Source of the DNA: Candidatus Nanopelagicales bacterium
GTDB taxonomy: Bacteria > Actinomycetota > Actinomycetes > S36-B12
Direction: 5' to 3'
DNA: 43,442 nucleotides
Assembly (NCBI GenBank): GCA_028825115.1
Contig: JAPKAV010000007.1
Coordinates: forward strand, 1 to 43,442
The position numbers and the translations under genes were made by a program. Shown in pieces: positions 24,395-33,435 of the stretch; the first letter of the stretch is position 1, and every line of letters starts with the position of its first letter. The notes under the pieces were generated by a model. That model saw nothing but the letters and a program-made list of their open reading frames with translations. It was not told the origin of the DNA and ran no database searches.

Positions 24395-25540
24395 GTGACC
24401 TTGGAGACTTCGGAACAATCACCCGCCCCGGTGCGAGTGATCTCCAACCTCCTGCACGACTACATCAACCGCTTAAGCTCCATTTGGATCGAAGGACAGG
24501 TCGCCCAATACCGAGTTCGACCCGGCGCCAGTGTCCAGTTCCTTACTCTGCGTGATACCGATGCTGAGTTCTCACTCAAAATAATGGTGAACTCAGCACT
24601 CATCGGAGCAATGGACCCGCCCCTAGTCGAGGGCCAACGAATAGTTATTTTTGGCCGGTGCGATTTTTGGGCCAAACAAGGTTCACTGCAAGTCGTCGCA
24701 CGCGAAATTCGGGCCGTTGGCCTGGGTGAACTACTCGCCCAGTTAGCTGCTCTAAAGGCGAAGTTAACGGTAGAGGGGATCTTCGCCCCCGAACACAAGA
24801 AGCCACTGCCTTTTCTCCCCGCTCGAATTGGTCTCATTACCGGCCGCCAGAGCGATGCGATGCATGACGTGCTTACTCACACGAAGGAACGCTGGCCCCG
24901 GGCTGACTTTGAGATCCGCGAAGTTGCCGTCCAAGGGGTCAACGCTGTTGGAGAAGTCACCGCAGCATTACAAGAACTCGACACTCTTGAACTCGACGTG
25001 ATCGTCATCGCTCGAGGCGGTGGCAGCATGGAGGATCTGCTGCCATTTAGCAACGAAGCTTTGATCCGGGCTGTAAGTATTGCCGGCACGCCAATCGTTA
25101 GTGCGATTGGACACGAGCAGGACACTCCATTACTCGACTTTGTTGCGGACCTGCGGGCTTCCACACCCACCGACGCTGCCAAACGGATCGTCCCTTCTGT
25201 CGTTGAAGAACGAAGGAATCTCACCGAACTTCGTGCTCGCAATCTGAGGGCAATCTCAAATGCACTTGACGTAAATAGATTAAAGCTAAATGAGTTGCGC
25301 AATCGCTTGACCCAGCGGGTTACCCATCGCATTGATGCGGAATTGGCCACCGTCACACACCTTCGCGCACAGATCCGCGCCCTATCCCCTGCTGCCACCT
25401 TAGAACGTGGCTACGCAATTGTTCAGAGCGCAAAAGGTGTAATTATTCGTGATCAAGCTCAGGTTGCGGTCGATCAAGAAATTCAGATCCGAGTGAGCGT
25501 CGGCGAATTTTCGGCAACACGAACTGACAACAAGGAGTGA
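24395..25540 (+). CDS. xseA: Exodeoxyribonuclease VII large subunit
   Basis: The catalytic subunit of a single-strand-specific exonuclease used in mismatch and damage repair. The 381-residue protein has the N-terminal OB-fold (VSNLLHDYINRLSSIWIEGQV... to about 100), the catalytic domain with LPARIGLITGRQSDAMHDV, IARGGGSMEDLLPFSNE and SAIGHEQDTPLLDFVADLRA, and a shorter than usual helical C-terminal part ending RGYAIV. The GRQSDAMHD motif replaces the more common GAAIRD. GTG 24395 is probably leaderless. xseB follows nine bases downstream. Confidence 0.94.
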   Translation: MTLETSEQSPAPVRVISNLLHDYINRLSSIWIEGQVAQYRVRPGASVQFLTLRDTDAEFSLKIMVNSALIGAMDPPLVEGQRIVIFGRCDFWAKQGSLQVVAREIRAVGLGELLAQLAALKAKLTVEGIFAPEHKKPLPFLPARIGLITGRQSDAMHDVLTHTKERWPRADFEIREVAVQGVNAVGEVTAALQELDTLELDVIVIARGGGSMEDLLPFSNEALIRAVSIAGTPIVSAIGHEQDTPLLDFVADLRASTPTDAAKRIVPSVVEERRNLTELRARNLRAISNALDVNRLKLNELRNRLTQRVTHRIDAELATVTHLRAQIRALSPAATLERGYAIVQSAKGVIIRDQAQVAVDQEIQIRVSVGEFSATRTDNKE

Positions 25541-25549
25541 GGGATCACC

Positions 25550-25741
25550 GTGGCAAAAGATAACGAACTGGGATACGAACAAGCACGTGACGAATTAGCA
25601 AGCATTACCGCACAACTTGAACGCGGGGGTCAAAGCCTCGAAGAGTCACTTGCCCTCTGGGAAAAGGGGGAAGCGTTGGCTCAAGTGTGTGAAAAATGGC
25701 TCAATACTGCGAGCGAGCGGATTACTCCACCGGAGAAATAG
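25550..25741 (+). CDS. xseB: Exodeoxyribonuclease VII small subunit
   Basis: A 63-residue helical hairpin protein with the XseB signature [20 protein letters not shown] and [20 protein letters not shown]. It binds along the XseA C-terminal helices. GTG 25550 is preceded by GAGGG with a six-base spacer and the xseA stop lies nine bases upstream. Its 3' end overlaps the convergent DUF4245 gene by 20 bases. Confidence 0.92.
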   Translation: MAKDNELGYEQARDELASITAQLERGGQSLEESLALWEKGEALAQVCEKWLNTASERITPPEK

Positions 25742-26276
25742 TTTCCAACGAGGCCACTGCAGCCTCAAGCTCTGCCGCAGAGACGGTTCCGCTGAGAACT
25801 GTTGTCGAATCCGGAGTCACTCGCACAAGAGCCCGCGAATCAGATCCATCAAAGACCAACCAATCCTGACCGGCTATTGATTTCTCACCATCAGCTGTAA
25901 TACCCGCGATTTCATTGATCAGATATTCCTCATTTGAGGCGGCGGACTGCGTTATTTCCAGGTATTCCTCTTCTGCTGTCACGTAGCCCACGCGCCATAC
26001 GGGTTCATTTTGTGAGTACTTTGTTGGCTCCCAACGAGCGCTTGTTGCTCGCAGTCCGGCAATTTCAGGGACGAGAACGGGAAATTCGGCTTGCGCATTA
26101 GCAACTGCGAGTAAGGGGAGCGGATCAAGTTCACGCACTGGGTCAGGGGTTGGTCGCCAGGTGACCAGCATTATGGCGCCGATCACACCCAAAACAATAG
26201 CGAGTGAACGCACCATGTCACCGATGGTTTGACCCATTCGGGCATTTGGCTTTCCGGTAGGAACTGGCGTACTCAC
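25722..26276 (-). CDS. DUF4245 membrane-anchored protein
   Basis: A 184-residue protein with a cytosolic N-terminus, one transmembrane helix (about 23-40), and an extracytoplasmic beta-rich domain typical of DUF4245 ([34 protein letters not shown]). Function unknown. In M. tuberculosis its homologue Rv1100 stands next to glpX (Rv1099c) and divergent from it, as here. GTG 26276 is preferred over ATG 26294 because CATTAT (26283-26288) lies six bases before it. The spacer is part of a run of seven G residues. Confidence 0.75.
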   Translation of the reverse strand: MSTPVPTGKPNARMGQTIGDMVRSLAIVLGVIGAIMLVTWRPTPDPVRELDPLPLLAVANAQAEFPVLVPEIAGLRATSARWEPTKYSQNEPVWRVGYVTAEEEYLEITQSAASNEEYLINEIAGITADGEKSIAGQDWLVFDGSDSRALVRVTPDSTTVLSGTVSAAELEAAVASLETISPVE

Positions 26277-26323
26277 CCCCCCATAATGGATCATTGCGCC
26301 TGCCGCTGCCCACCCAACACCAC

Positions 26324-26329
26324 TACGCT
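26324..26329 (+). promoter_or_regulatory. -10 box TACGCT of leaderless glpX promoter
   Basis: TACGCT with a six-base spacer to ATG 26336. Confidence 0.5.
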
Positions 26330-26335
26330 GCTGCC

Positions 26336-27346
26336 ATGAGTGGAGAACAAGTTGGCGGCGTAGCGGTACCCGAGCGGAATCTGGCCCTTGAATTAGTACG
26401 CGCTACGGAGGCCGCCGCCATGGCTGCGGCCCGCTGGGTGGGGCGTGGCGACAAAAACGGGGCTGACGGAGCCGCTGTGAATGCCATGCGAACTCTGGTC
26501 AGTGGGGTCAGTATGAACGGAATCGTTGTCATTGGTGAAGGCGAAAAGGACAAAGCCCCCATGCTGTTCAATGGCGAACGCATCGGCGATGGCAGCGGCG
26601 CGGCAGCCGACGTTGCCGTGGACCCCATTGACGGAACCACCCTGGCTGCTAAAGGGATGCCCAACGCGATCTCTGTTATTGCGGTCGCCGAACGTGGGAC
26701 CATGTTCGACCCGAGTGCTGTCTTCTACATGGAAAAACTGGTGGTGGGCCCTGAAGCGGCTGGATTAATTGACATTGAAGCGCCTACCGCTTGGAACCTC
26801 GACAAGATTGCCAAAGCTAAAGGTGAGTCGATTTCTGAGCTGACCGTGTGTCTATTAGATCGACCACGGCACGAAGGTCTCGCTCGTGAGATCCGCGAAG
26901 CCGGTGCTCGCATTAAATTTATAGTTGATGGTGACGTTGCCGGTGCGGTGATGGCTGCGCGACCCGATACCGGAATTGACGTCCTCATGGGGATCGGCGG
27001 GACGCCCGAAGGAATCATTGCTGCTTGCGCGATGACCGCCCTCGGTGGGGAAATCCAAGGAAAACTCTGGCCGACCGACGATCAAGAGCGCGATAAGGCA
27101 ATAAATGCCGGGCATGACCTGAGCAGAATTCTTGGCACCAGAGATCTCATCTCTGGGAACAACAATTTCTTCTGCGCAACCGGGATTACTGACGGTGAAC
27201 TGCTGCAAGGGGTTCGATACAGCCCCCAAGGTCCCACTACGAATTCAATTGTAATGCGGAGCGCGAGCAAGACAATCCGCGAAATCAAAAGCGAGCACCA
27301 TTACGCGCCTAACTCCCAGTATTCAACCGTGAACACTCAACCGTGA
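26336..27346 (+). CDS. glpX: Fructose-1,6-bisphosphatase class II
   Basis: The gluconeogenic phosphatase, cytosolic and metal dependent. The 336-residue protein has [21 protein letters not shown] at the start, the metal-binding [13 protein letters not shown] motif, [11 protein letters not shown] with the acidic catalytic residues, and [15 protein letters not shown] near the C-terminus, all class II. ATG 26336 is preferred over 26294 because the family starts with the ERNLALE segment and TACGCT lies six bases before it. The stop codon lies inside a 14-bp tandem duplication (27323-27348). Fumarase follows in the same direction, as Rv1099c and Rv1098c do in M. tuberculosis. Confidence 0.95.
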   Translation: MSGEQVGGVAVPERNLALELVRATEAAAMAAARWVGRGDKNGADGAAVNAMRTLVSGVSMNGIVVIGEGEKDKAPMLFNGERIGDGSGAAADVAVDPIDGTTLAAKGMPNAISVIAVAERGTMFDPSAVFYMEKLVVGPEAAGLIDIEAPTAWNLDKIAKAKGESISELTVCLLDRPRHEGLAREIREAGARIKFIVDGDVAGAVMAARPDTGIDVLMGIGGTPEGIIAACAMTALGGEIQGKLWPTDDQERDKAINAGHDLSRILGTRDLISGNNNFFCATGITDGELLQGVRYSPQGPTTNSIVMRSASKTIREIKSEHHYAPNSQYSTVNTQP

Positions 27347-27348
27347 AC
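27323..27348 (+). repeat. Tandem 14-bp direct repeat across the glpX stop codon
   Basis: TCAACCGTGAAC occurs at 27323-27334 and again at 27337-27348. The period of 14 is not a multiple of three, so the second copy is read in another frame and ends glpX. With one copy the protein would end STVNR; with two it ends STVNTQP. Confidence 0.7.
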
Positions 27349-27392
27349 CGTTGATTCCAATGCCTGCGAGAGCTCGGCAGGACCCACCGGCC

Positions 27393-27398
27393 TAGGCT
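27393..27398 (+). promoter_or_regulatory. -10 box TAGGCT of leaderless fumarase promoter
   Basis: TAGGCT with a six-base spacer to GTG 27405. Confidence 0.55.
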
Positions 27399-27404
27399 GT
27401 TCCC

Positions 27405-29063
27405 GTGAGCGAATTCGTCTACACCGACCAATTGCCGCTTGGTGCTGACTCAACCCAGTATCGCCTTCTCACGACCGAAGGCGTGAGTGTTGAGCGCCTG
27501 GGGGAGCAAGAGTTTCTCCGCGTTGAATCCAGTGCGCTGACGGCATTAACGTTTGCCGCCATGCAGGACATCTCGCATTTACTGCGCAGTGACCATCTTG
27601 CCCAACTGAAAAACATTCTCGATGACCCCCAATCTAGTCCGAATGATCGCTTTGTCGCCCTCGACCTGCTCAAAAATGCAAATATTGCCGCCGGGGGTGT
27701 CCTGCCGATGTGCCAAGACACGGGGACGGCGATCATTATGGGCAAGCGCGGCCAGCGCGTCCTAACAGCCGGCCAAGACAGTGCGGACATTTCACGCGGG
27801 GTATTTGATGCATTTGCCAAACTCAACCTGCGCTATTCCCAGCTCTCTCCCATAAATATGTGGGAGGAACGTAATACCGGCACCAATCTGCCGGCGCAAA
27901 TCGAGTTGTATTCCGATCCCCACAAGAACCAGTCCTATGAATTCCTCTTTATGGCTAAAGGTGGAGGCAGCGCCAATAAGAGTTTCCTCTATCAAGAGAC
28001 CGCGGCTCTGCTGAACCCGGCAAAGTTCAGATCATTTCTCGACGAAAAACTGCGTGCTATCGGAACTGCTGCCTGCCCGCCTTACCACCTGGCAATCGTC
28101 GTCGGAGGAACTAGTGCCGAATACGCTCTTAAAACCGCGAAGCTCGCCTCTGCCCATTACTTGGATGGACTGCCCGTTCACGGCTCACCCGATGGCCACG
28201 GCTACCGCGATCTAGAAATGGAACATGAGGTTTTTCTGCAAACCCAGGAATTCGGAATTGGAGCCCAGTTCGGTGGCAAATATTTCTGCCACGACGTTCG
28301 AGTTATTCGATTGCCTCGGCACGGCGCTTCGTGCCCGGTAGCGATCGCTGTTTCCTGCTCGGCTGACCGGCAAGCGAAAGCAAAAATTACGCCCGAAGGA
28401 GTGTTCCTTGAGCAACTTGAGACGGAACCAGCTCATTTCTTGCCCGAAGTTGAGGACTCACATCTTGATGACACCACGGTGCGTATTAATCTCAATGCGC
28501 CCATGAACCAGATCAGAGAAGAACTGAGCAAGCTTCCCATTCGTACTCGCGTCTCACTCACCGGATCACTCGTTGTCGCGCGCGATCTCGCACATGCCCG
28601 GATCAAAGCGATGCTTGATCGTGGGGAACCGATACCCAGTTATCTCAAAAATCATGCGGTGTACTACGCGGGGCCTGCAAAAACTCCCACTGGCATGGCA
28701 TCTGGATCATTTGGCCCGACGACCGCGGGCCGTATGGATTCTTATGTTGATCAGTTCCAAAAGGCGGGGGGCTCAATGGTCATGTTGGCCAAAGGAAATC
28801 GCAGTAGAGAAGTCACTCGCGCATGCAAAGAAAACGGCGGCTTTTACTTAGGTTCCATTGGTGGCCCGGCAGCAAAGCTGGCCCAGGACAATATCAAGAA
28901 GGTTGAAGTCCTCGATTTTCCTGAACTCGGCATGGAAGCGGTCTGGAAGATTCATGTAGTTGACTTCCCGGCCTTTGTTGTGGTTGACGACAAAGGTAAT
29001 GATTTCTTTGCCGAGACCCTGCGCCCGATCGCGACCAATATTGCGGTTGGACCACCCCAGTAG
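27405..29063 (+). CDS. fum: Class I (iron-sulfur) fumarate hydratase
   Basis: Converts fumarate to malate in the TCA cycle with an oxygen-sensitive 4Fe-4S cluster. The 552-residue length and the segments [55 protein letters not shown] and [29 protein letters not shown] fit the E. coli FumA/FumB type; cluster cysteines are in [16 protein letters not shown] and ARHG-ASCPV. The C-terminal beta domain begins at about 375 with the [16 protein letters not shown] segment. M. tuberculosis has a class II enzyme at this locus, so the enzyme class differs while the position is kept. Confidence 0.94.
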   Translation: MSEFVYTDQLPLGADSTQYRLLTTEGVSVERLGEQEFLRVESSALTALTFAAMQDISHLLRSDHLAQLKNILDDPQSSPNDRFVALDLLKNANIAAGGVLPMCQDTGTAIIMGKRGQRVLTAGQDSADISRGVFDAFAKLNLRYSQLSPINMWEERNTGTNLPAQIELYSDPHKNQSYEFLFMAKGGGSANKSFLYQETAALLNPAKFRSFLDEKLRAIGTAACPPYHLAIVVGGTSAEYALKTAKLASAHYLDGLPVHGSPDGHGYRDLEMEHEVFLQTQEFGIGAQFGGKYFCHDVRVIRLPRHGASCPVAIAVSCSADRQAKAKITPEGVFLEQLETEPAHFLPEVEDSHLDDTTVRINLNAPMNQIREELSKLPIRTRVSLTGSLVVARDLAHARIKAMLDRGEPIPSYLKNHAVYYAGPAKTPTGMASGSFGPTTAGRMDSYVDQFQKAGGSMVMLAKGNRSREVTRACKENGGFYLGSIGGPAAKLAQDNIKKVEVLDFPELGMEAVWKIHVVDFPAFVVVDDKGNDFFAETLRPIATNIAVGPPQ

Positions 29064-29082
29064 CGTTTATCAGACCTAGTTG

Positions 29083-29691
29083 TCAGCACATTCTTCTTGT
29101 GGGCCAATGTTTCTTACCTGTCCCTTTTGCCCAAATGGTCCAGAATGCTCGGTCCTGCCAGTAGCGATTCCATTTATTCATGGGCTTGTCACGTAATTTT
29201 TTGATCAGGCGCACTCCGTCCTTGCCCATCTCTTTTCTGACCTCCGGCTGCATCATCCACGTTACGCCGCGCGAGAGTGCCGGGGAGAACTGATAGGCGC
29301 CGCGATAGAAGCCGCCCCGTCCTGCTTTGTAATTATGGCGGGATTCAGATTTGGAGATACATTTGCGCAATTTCTCGCGTTTGGGCATGTGCCACTTGCC
29401 CTGATAAAGGCTTGGTTCATATCCCTTCCGATCATTGGATTTGCGAGAGCCAAATGCGTGTACGGTCTCCACAGCGATTCGAGTCTGACGGCTCACCGCG
29501 GAGTCAGCGGCAGGATTGTTGCCTTCATCTCCGACTGGGATTGCAGCATCCCCATCAACCACGGCCGGCTCAGCGGCCGGCACTGGTGCCGCTTCTTCGG
29601 CCAGTGCCGCAGTAGTGGGAAGAATTAAGGCCAGAATGAAGGTTGGCAGCGCCGCGATTTTGCCAAAACTTCCCATCTTTCGCACGCCCAT
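29083..29691 (-). CDS. Secreted transglycosylase-like (Rpf/lysozyme-fold) protein
   Basis: A 202-residue exported protein. Residues 1-31 form a signal peptide (MGVRKMGSFGK, a hydrophobic core, and an ALA-EE cleavage site). After an alanine- and acidic-rich linker comes a domain with RKCISKSESRHNYKAGRGG and FYRGAYQFSPALSRGVTW (109-145): a cysteine at 111, a probable catalytic glutamate at E116, and the GAYQF motif of transglycosylase-like and resuscitation-promoting-factor folds. It ends in a second cysteine, C202, likely a disulfide partner. It probably cuts or remodels peptidoglycan. ATG 29691 is chosen because AAGGGA lies six bases upstream; TTG 29718 is an alternative. Confidence 0.72.
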   Translation of the reverse strand: MGVRKMGSFGKIAALPTFILALILPTTAALAEEAAPVPAAEPAVVDGDAAIPVGDEGNNPAADSAVSRQTRIAVETVHAFGSRKSNDRKGYEPSLYQGKWHMPKREKLRKCISKSESRHNYKAGRGGFYRGAYQFSPALSRGVTWMMQPEVRKEMGKDGVRLIKKLRDKPMNKWNRYWQDRAFWTIWAKGTGKKHWPTRRMC

Positions 29692-29733
29692 CCGCCTTCC
29701 CTTTTTAAGTGACGTCAACGATATCGCACGGCT

Positions 29734-29753
29734 TTACACTAGACATAGTGTAA
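29734..29753. promoter_or_regulatory. Inverted repeat overlapping the promoter of the transglycosylase-like gene
   Basis: TTACACTA-GACA-TAGTGTAA has perfect 8-bp arms and a 4-base centre. On the minus strand it contains TAGTGT, a possible -10 box that would start transcription near 29729 and give a leader of about 38 bases. A repressor bound here would block that promoter. Confidence 0.45.
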
Positions 29754-29815
29754 TTCGTCCTTTATCAACATTATTAAGCCACAGAGTGCTCCCTTGGACA
29801 ATTCAGATCAGGAGT

Positions 29816-29888
29816 CGGCTCCCAGTAAATAATGTGATCTATGTCACTATTTACTGGATTAGCCGCCTATTTCACTTGTCGGGAGCCG
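29816..29888. promoter_or_regulatory. Nested palindromes with a CRP-like site
   Basis: CGGCTCCC at 29816-29823 pairs with GGGAGCCG at 29881-29888. Inside, CCAGTAAATA (29822-29831) pairs perfectly with TATTTACTGG (29848-29857). Between the inner arms lies TGTGA-N6-TCACT at 29833-29848, one base off the CRP consensus TGTGA-N6-TCACA. It is about 110 bases upstream of the predicted start of the transglycosylase-like gene. Confidence 0.45.
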
Positions 29889-29889
29889 G

Positions 29890-30342
29890 TCAAGCAGGCA
29901 AATAGTTAAAAGCCAGGCACACAACAAGCGCGCAGAAAGCTGCCAATATCCCTCAATCCAGTACAACAAATGAGGCAATGGCGGCTCCCGGTGACCAAGC
30001 GATAGGGAGAGCAAGGACGGATTTCAATTGCGAGGTCCAGTTACCCGTTCGATCCATCAGGCCAGCAACAGCAAAGCGAACTGAATCGATGTAGGGGCCA
30101 GTACTTGAAATCACATTGGCTTTGTTTCTCCCCACCATGACAAAAATCGTTCCCAGAACCGCCAAGGCCTTGGCTGAAGATCCCCCCGAGACCGCCCCCA
30201 ACCACCAAGATGACGAGCCAGTTGGGAACCTGCCAGATTAAACACCTTTAATCGGCTCAATAAGACTGAGACCCGTATTGGCTGCCAATGTCAAAACCAG
30301 AGCAAATGGGCTGCGAAGCATTAAATCCGCGTTCAGATCCAT
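29890..30342 (-). pseudogene. Probable remnant of a membrane-protein gene
   Basis: This occupies most of the only gene-free stretch above 300 bases (29719-30363). On the minus strand one frame runs from about ATG 30342 to TGA 29890-29892 and encodes hydrophobic helices, but it is broken by TAA at 30238-30240 and TGA at 29953-29955. Between the first stop and a G6 run near 30186 a neighbouring frame reads WQVPNWLVILVVGGGLGG, which restores a membrane-like segment, so at least one frameshift is implied. Readable parts include PFALVLTLAANTGLSLIEP, GTIFVMVGRNKANVISSTGP and ILAAFCALVVCLAFNYLPA. I do not recognise the family. Chance hydrophobic frames are the alternative. Confidence 0.4.
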
Positions 30343-30363
30343 CACCTGTTTTGCGGCACGTGT

Positions 30364-31131
30364 TCACGCGCCGAAACGACGATTGCGTTCCGCGTATGCG
30401 CGAACTGCTCGCAGGAAATCAATTCGCCTGAAATCTGGCCAAAAAGCTTCACAGAAATAAAACTCCGAGTGAGCGCTTTGCCACAGGAGAAACCCCGACA
30501 GTCGCTGCTCACCGGATGTGCGGATCACTAAATCAGGATCCGGTTGACCTTTTGTGTAAAGGTGTTCAGCAATGTGGTCAACGTCAATTAGTTGGGCCAG
30601 TTCGTCAAGACTTGTTCCTTGACTTGCATGGTCAGCAAGTAGTGACCGCACCGCGTCGACCACTTCACGACGCCCGCCGTATCCCACCGCAACGTTGACA
30701 AGTGATCCATCAATCTCAGCAGTTGCTTCGGCTGATTCCTTGAGAAGATTTGCTGTGTGTGCCGGCAATAGATCAAGTGCTCCCACGGGATGAATCCGCC
30801 AACGACCTTTGGCAACCAGATCGCTCACAGTTGATTCAATAATCGTCATTAGCTTCTCAAGCTCAACTTCAGGCCGACTCAAATTATCGGTTGAGAGCAG
30901 CCACAAAGTGACAACTTCGACCCCTAACTCGTCGCACCAGCCAAGGAAATCAACAATCTTGGCAGCGCCAGCCGCATGCCCATGTGCCGAAGATGAGCCT
31001 TGAGCGCTGGCCCACCGACGATTCCCATCAAGGATCACCCCCACATGCCGTGGAATTCGATCTGCCGGGACTTGGGCTGCCAGGTTGCGTTCATAGACGC
31101 CGTAGACGAGATCTTTGAGACCCACCTTCAC
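30364..31131 (-). CDS. uppS: Isoprenyl transferase (cis-prenyl diphosphate synthase)
   Basis: A UPP-synthase-family cis-prenyltransferase of 255 residues. D35 in RHVGVILDGNRRWA is the catalytic aspartate that binds diphosphate; LWLLSTDNLSRP, VNVAVGYGGRREVVDA, PDPDLVIRTSGEQRLSGFLLWQ-like sequence, and SEFYFCEAFWPDFRRIDFL complete the family core. Product length cannot be told: the M. tuberculosis homologue at this position, Rv1086, makes short Z,E-farnesyl diphosphate, while other members make undecaprenyl or decaprenyl diphosphate. GTG 31131 has AAAGGG five bases upstream, with a TACTCT box further up. Confidence 0.92.
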   Translation of the reverse strand: MKVGLKDLVYGVYERNLAAQVPADRIPRHVGVILDGNRRWASAQGSSSAHGHAAGAAKIVDFLGWCDELGVEVVTLWLLSTDNLSRPEVELEKLMTIIESTVSDLVAKGRWRIHPVGALDLLPAHTANLLKESAEATAEIDGSLVNVAVGYGGRREVVDAVRSLLADHASQGTSLDELAQLIDVDHIAEHLYTKGQPDPDLVIRTSGEQRLSGFLLWQSAHSEFYFCEAFWPDFRRIDFLRAVRAYAERNRRFGA

Positions 31132-31179
31132 CCAGCCCTTTCATCCTTGAGAGTACCGCTGCCCTACCGACCCCGAAGG

Positions 31180-33195
31180 TTACTCCTCTGCGGCAATTAG
31201 ATGTCGCAGATGTGGTCTTAAGCCAATAAATTCGCCTAATTCCTTGGGGTCGCTCGTAGGAAGCTCACAGATCGCGAATCTACAGACTTGAGCGTGGTCT
31301 GCTTCGCCTTGCAACCAACGGATTTCCGGGCATAAGGGTGAGAGCAATGCCAGTCGAGCAAATTTGGCGCTTTCGGGGCCACTCACCGCGACCTCCCAAG
31401 GACCCTGAGCCAGCGACCACATGGCTACCAGACCCCAACCCACTGCCCTTGGAGATCTAAGTGCGAACTGGGGAACTACTCCAAGAGCCTGCTCAGCTCT
31501 GGTTCTCAATTGTAGGAAATCACTCGGAGCAAGTGCGCTGAAGCGAACCAGGAGATTCGCCATGGAAAACCAACCTGATGGTTCCGCATTGTCTGCAAAG
31601 TCACGCGGCCTACGAATCAGTTTTTCAGAATCCCGCGCAGTATCGAAGAAACCGCCGTTACCGTCGTCGAACGACTCAAGGGCGGTGTCCATCAAGTTGC
31701 GAGCCAGGCTCAGCCATTCTGGCTCCCCGGTTACCTCATAAAGTGTCAATAGCCCCTCTGCCATGTTGGCATAGTCATCAAGCACCCCCGAATTCTTGCC
31801 AGGGACGCCATTCCGCGAAGTTCGCGACAGGCTGATCGGGCTCGGGCCGGCTCCCAGATGAACACTGATTACACAGTCGGCGGCAGCTTCTGCCGCTTGG
31901 ATCCATTCGGGTTCATCAAAAATGGATCCCGCTTCCGCCAACGCGGAAATAGTTAATCCGTTCCATGCGGCAACTACTTTGTCGTCTTGCCCGGGTCGAA
32001 TCCGCTTGCTTCGCGCTTGGAATAACTCCTGCCGAACCCGGGACCACAAGTGCGGGTCCTGCGGATCCGTGAGCAACTGCAATGTTGACTTCCCGTACTC
32101 GAAGGTTCCCGCCGCGGTGACTTCAAAAAGTTCACACGCCGTATCTGCAAATTCGGCACCAACAACTTCCGCAATTTCGCTCGGTGTCCAGGCATAAAAC
32201 TTTCCTTCTTCACCTTCGCTGTCCGCATCAAGGGCAGAGGCAAAAGCGCCTTGAGCCGTGCGCATCTCACGCAGGAGGAACTCAATGCTTTCCCGAACCA
32301 CCCGCTCCGCAAGTGGGTTTCCGGTGAGGCGCCACCAGTGGGCATAAGCCCGAATTAGCAGTGCGTTGTCGTACAGCATTTTTTCAAAATGTGGAACAAC
32401 CCAAGCCTCATCAACGCTGTAGCGAGCAAACCCTCCACCGATTTGGTCGTAAATCCCGCCACGAGCCATGCCCTCAAGGGATGCAAACGCCATGAGCCCG
32501 GCCTGCTGACCCGACTGGGTATCAGTGGTCATGCGTAAAAGAAACTCCAGGACCATCGATGGCGGGAATTTCGGGGCTCCACCAAATCCTGCGTTCTCAC
32601 TATCAAATGATTCCTGCAATCCGTTTACTGCTCCACGCAAAAACTCCACATACTGCTCGTTGTCCAGTGCCGTCAAACCAGTCGCATCAAATTCTTGGGT
32701 CCGATTCTCCAGTGCGCTGATGATCCGTTCACCTGCCTGCAAGATCTCTTGCTTGCGCTCAACCCAAGTATCAGAAATTGATTGGATCACTTGGCCAAAA
32801 CTAGGAAGCCCATGGTGCGGGGTCGGTGGGAAATAGGTTCCGGTAGAGAACGGCCGGCCTTCATGGTCAATAAACACTGACATGGGCCAACCACCGTGAC
32901 CGGTCATAGCAACCGTTGCTTCCATATAGATGGAATCAATATCAGGACGCTCTTCACGATCCACCTTGATATTGACAAAATGCTCGTTGAGAAATTTCGC
33001 CACCTCTGGATTTTCGAATGACTCATGGGCCATGACATGGCACCAATGGCATGCTGAATACCCGATGCTAAGGAAAATCGGGACGTCACGTGTACGCGCG
33101 AGTTCGAAAGCTTCTTCAGACCATTCCCACCAGTCGACTGGGTTATCTGCGTGCTGCAACAGGTACGGCGAAGTGGCGTGGGACAGGCGATTCAC
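31180..33195 (-). CDS. DUF255 thioredoxin-like domain protein (YyaL/Rv1084 type)
   Basis: A 671-residue protein. The N-terminal domain starts [21 protein letters not shown] and has a thioredoxin-like CxxC (C49, C52 in SACHWCHVM) followed by [30 protein letters not shown] and [10 protein letters not shown]. The larger C-terminal domain is of the six-hairpin (glycoside-hydrolase-like) fold, with [23 protein letters not shown]. The family is widespread and lacks a proven reaction. GTG 33195 lies seven bases after TAAGCT (33203-33208). It follows the Rv1084-Rv1086 order seen in Mycobacterium. Confidence 0.9.
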   Translation of the reverse strand: MNRLSHATSPYLLQHADNPVDWWEWSEEAFELARTRDVPIFLSIGYSACHWCHVMAHESFENPEVAKFLNEHFVNIKVDREERPDIDSIYMEATVAMTGHGGWPMSVFIDHEGRPFSTGTYFPPTPHHGLPSFGQVIQSISDTWVERKQEILQAGERIISALENRTQEFDATGLTALDNEQYVEFLRGAVNGLQESFDSENAGFGGAPKFPPSMVLEFLLRMTTDTQSGQQAGLMAFASLEGMARGGIYDQIGGGFARYSVDEAWVVPHFEKMLYDNALLIRAYAHWWRLTGNPLAERVVRESIEFLLREMRTAQGAFASALDADSEGEEGKFYAWTPSEIAEVVGAEFADTACELFEVTAAGTFEYGKSTLQLLTDPQDPHLWSRVRQELFQARSKRIRPGQDDKVVAAWNGLTISALAEAGSIFDEPEWIQAAEAAADCVISVHLGAGPSPISLSRTSRNGVPGKNSGVLDDYANMAEGLLTLYEVTGEPEWLSLARNLMDTALESFDDGNGGFFDTARDSEKLIRRPRDFADNAEPSGWFSMANLLVRFSALAPSDFLQLRTRAEQALGVVPQFALRSPRAVGWGLVAMWSLAQGPWEVAVSGPESAKFARLALLSPLCPEIRWLQGEADHAQVCRFAICELPTSDPKELGEFIGLRPHLRHLIAAEE

Positions 33196-33261
33196 ATGCT
33201 GTAGCTTAACTCTTCTGGTCTAAAAGGGATACCTAAGAAGATGCTACAGCGAAGGACTTAC

Positions 33262-33435
33262 ATGTTTGAAAAAGCAAAAAAAGAATATGATGAAGCAATA
33301 GATCGAAACACCACCTTAGGTGAGTTAGCCAATCAAAAAACGAACATCGCAGAGCCTAAGTCCCACCGGGTGCCCATCAAGGTCATTATTCTCTCTGGCA
33401 TGGCAATTGCTCTTGCATTACTGATTATTCTTTAA
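33262..33435 (+). CDS. Small tail-anchored membrane protein
   Basis: A 57-residue protein: a charged soluble N-terminal part (MFEKAKKEYDEAIDRN) and a single C-terminal transmembrane segment (about 38-57) that ends at the stop. ATG 33262 has GAAGGA five bases upstream; an in-frame ATG at 33241 lacks a ribosome site. It lies divergent from the DUF255 gene and overlaps the convergent SPFH gene by 11 bases. I do not recognise a family. Confidence 0.6.
   Translation: MFEKAKKEYDEAIDRNTTLGELANQKTNIAEPKSHRVPIKVIILSGMAIALALLIIL

Noticed and set aside
29719-29889. c-di-AMP (ydaO-type) riboswitch before the transglycosylase-like gene, as occurs before some rpf genes
   Set aside because: I could not find the conserved G-rich segments of that riboswitch, and the predicted leader is only about 38 bases.
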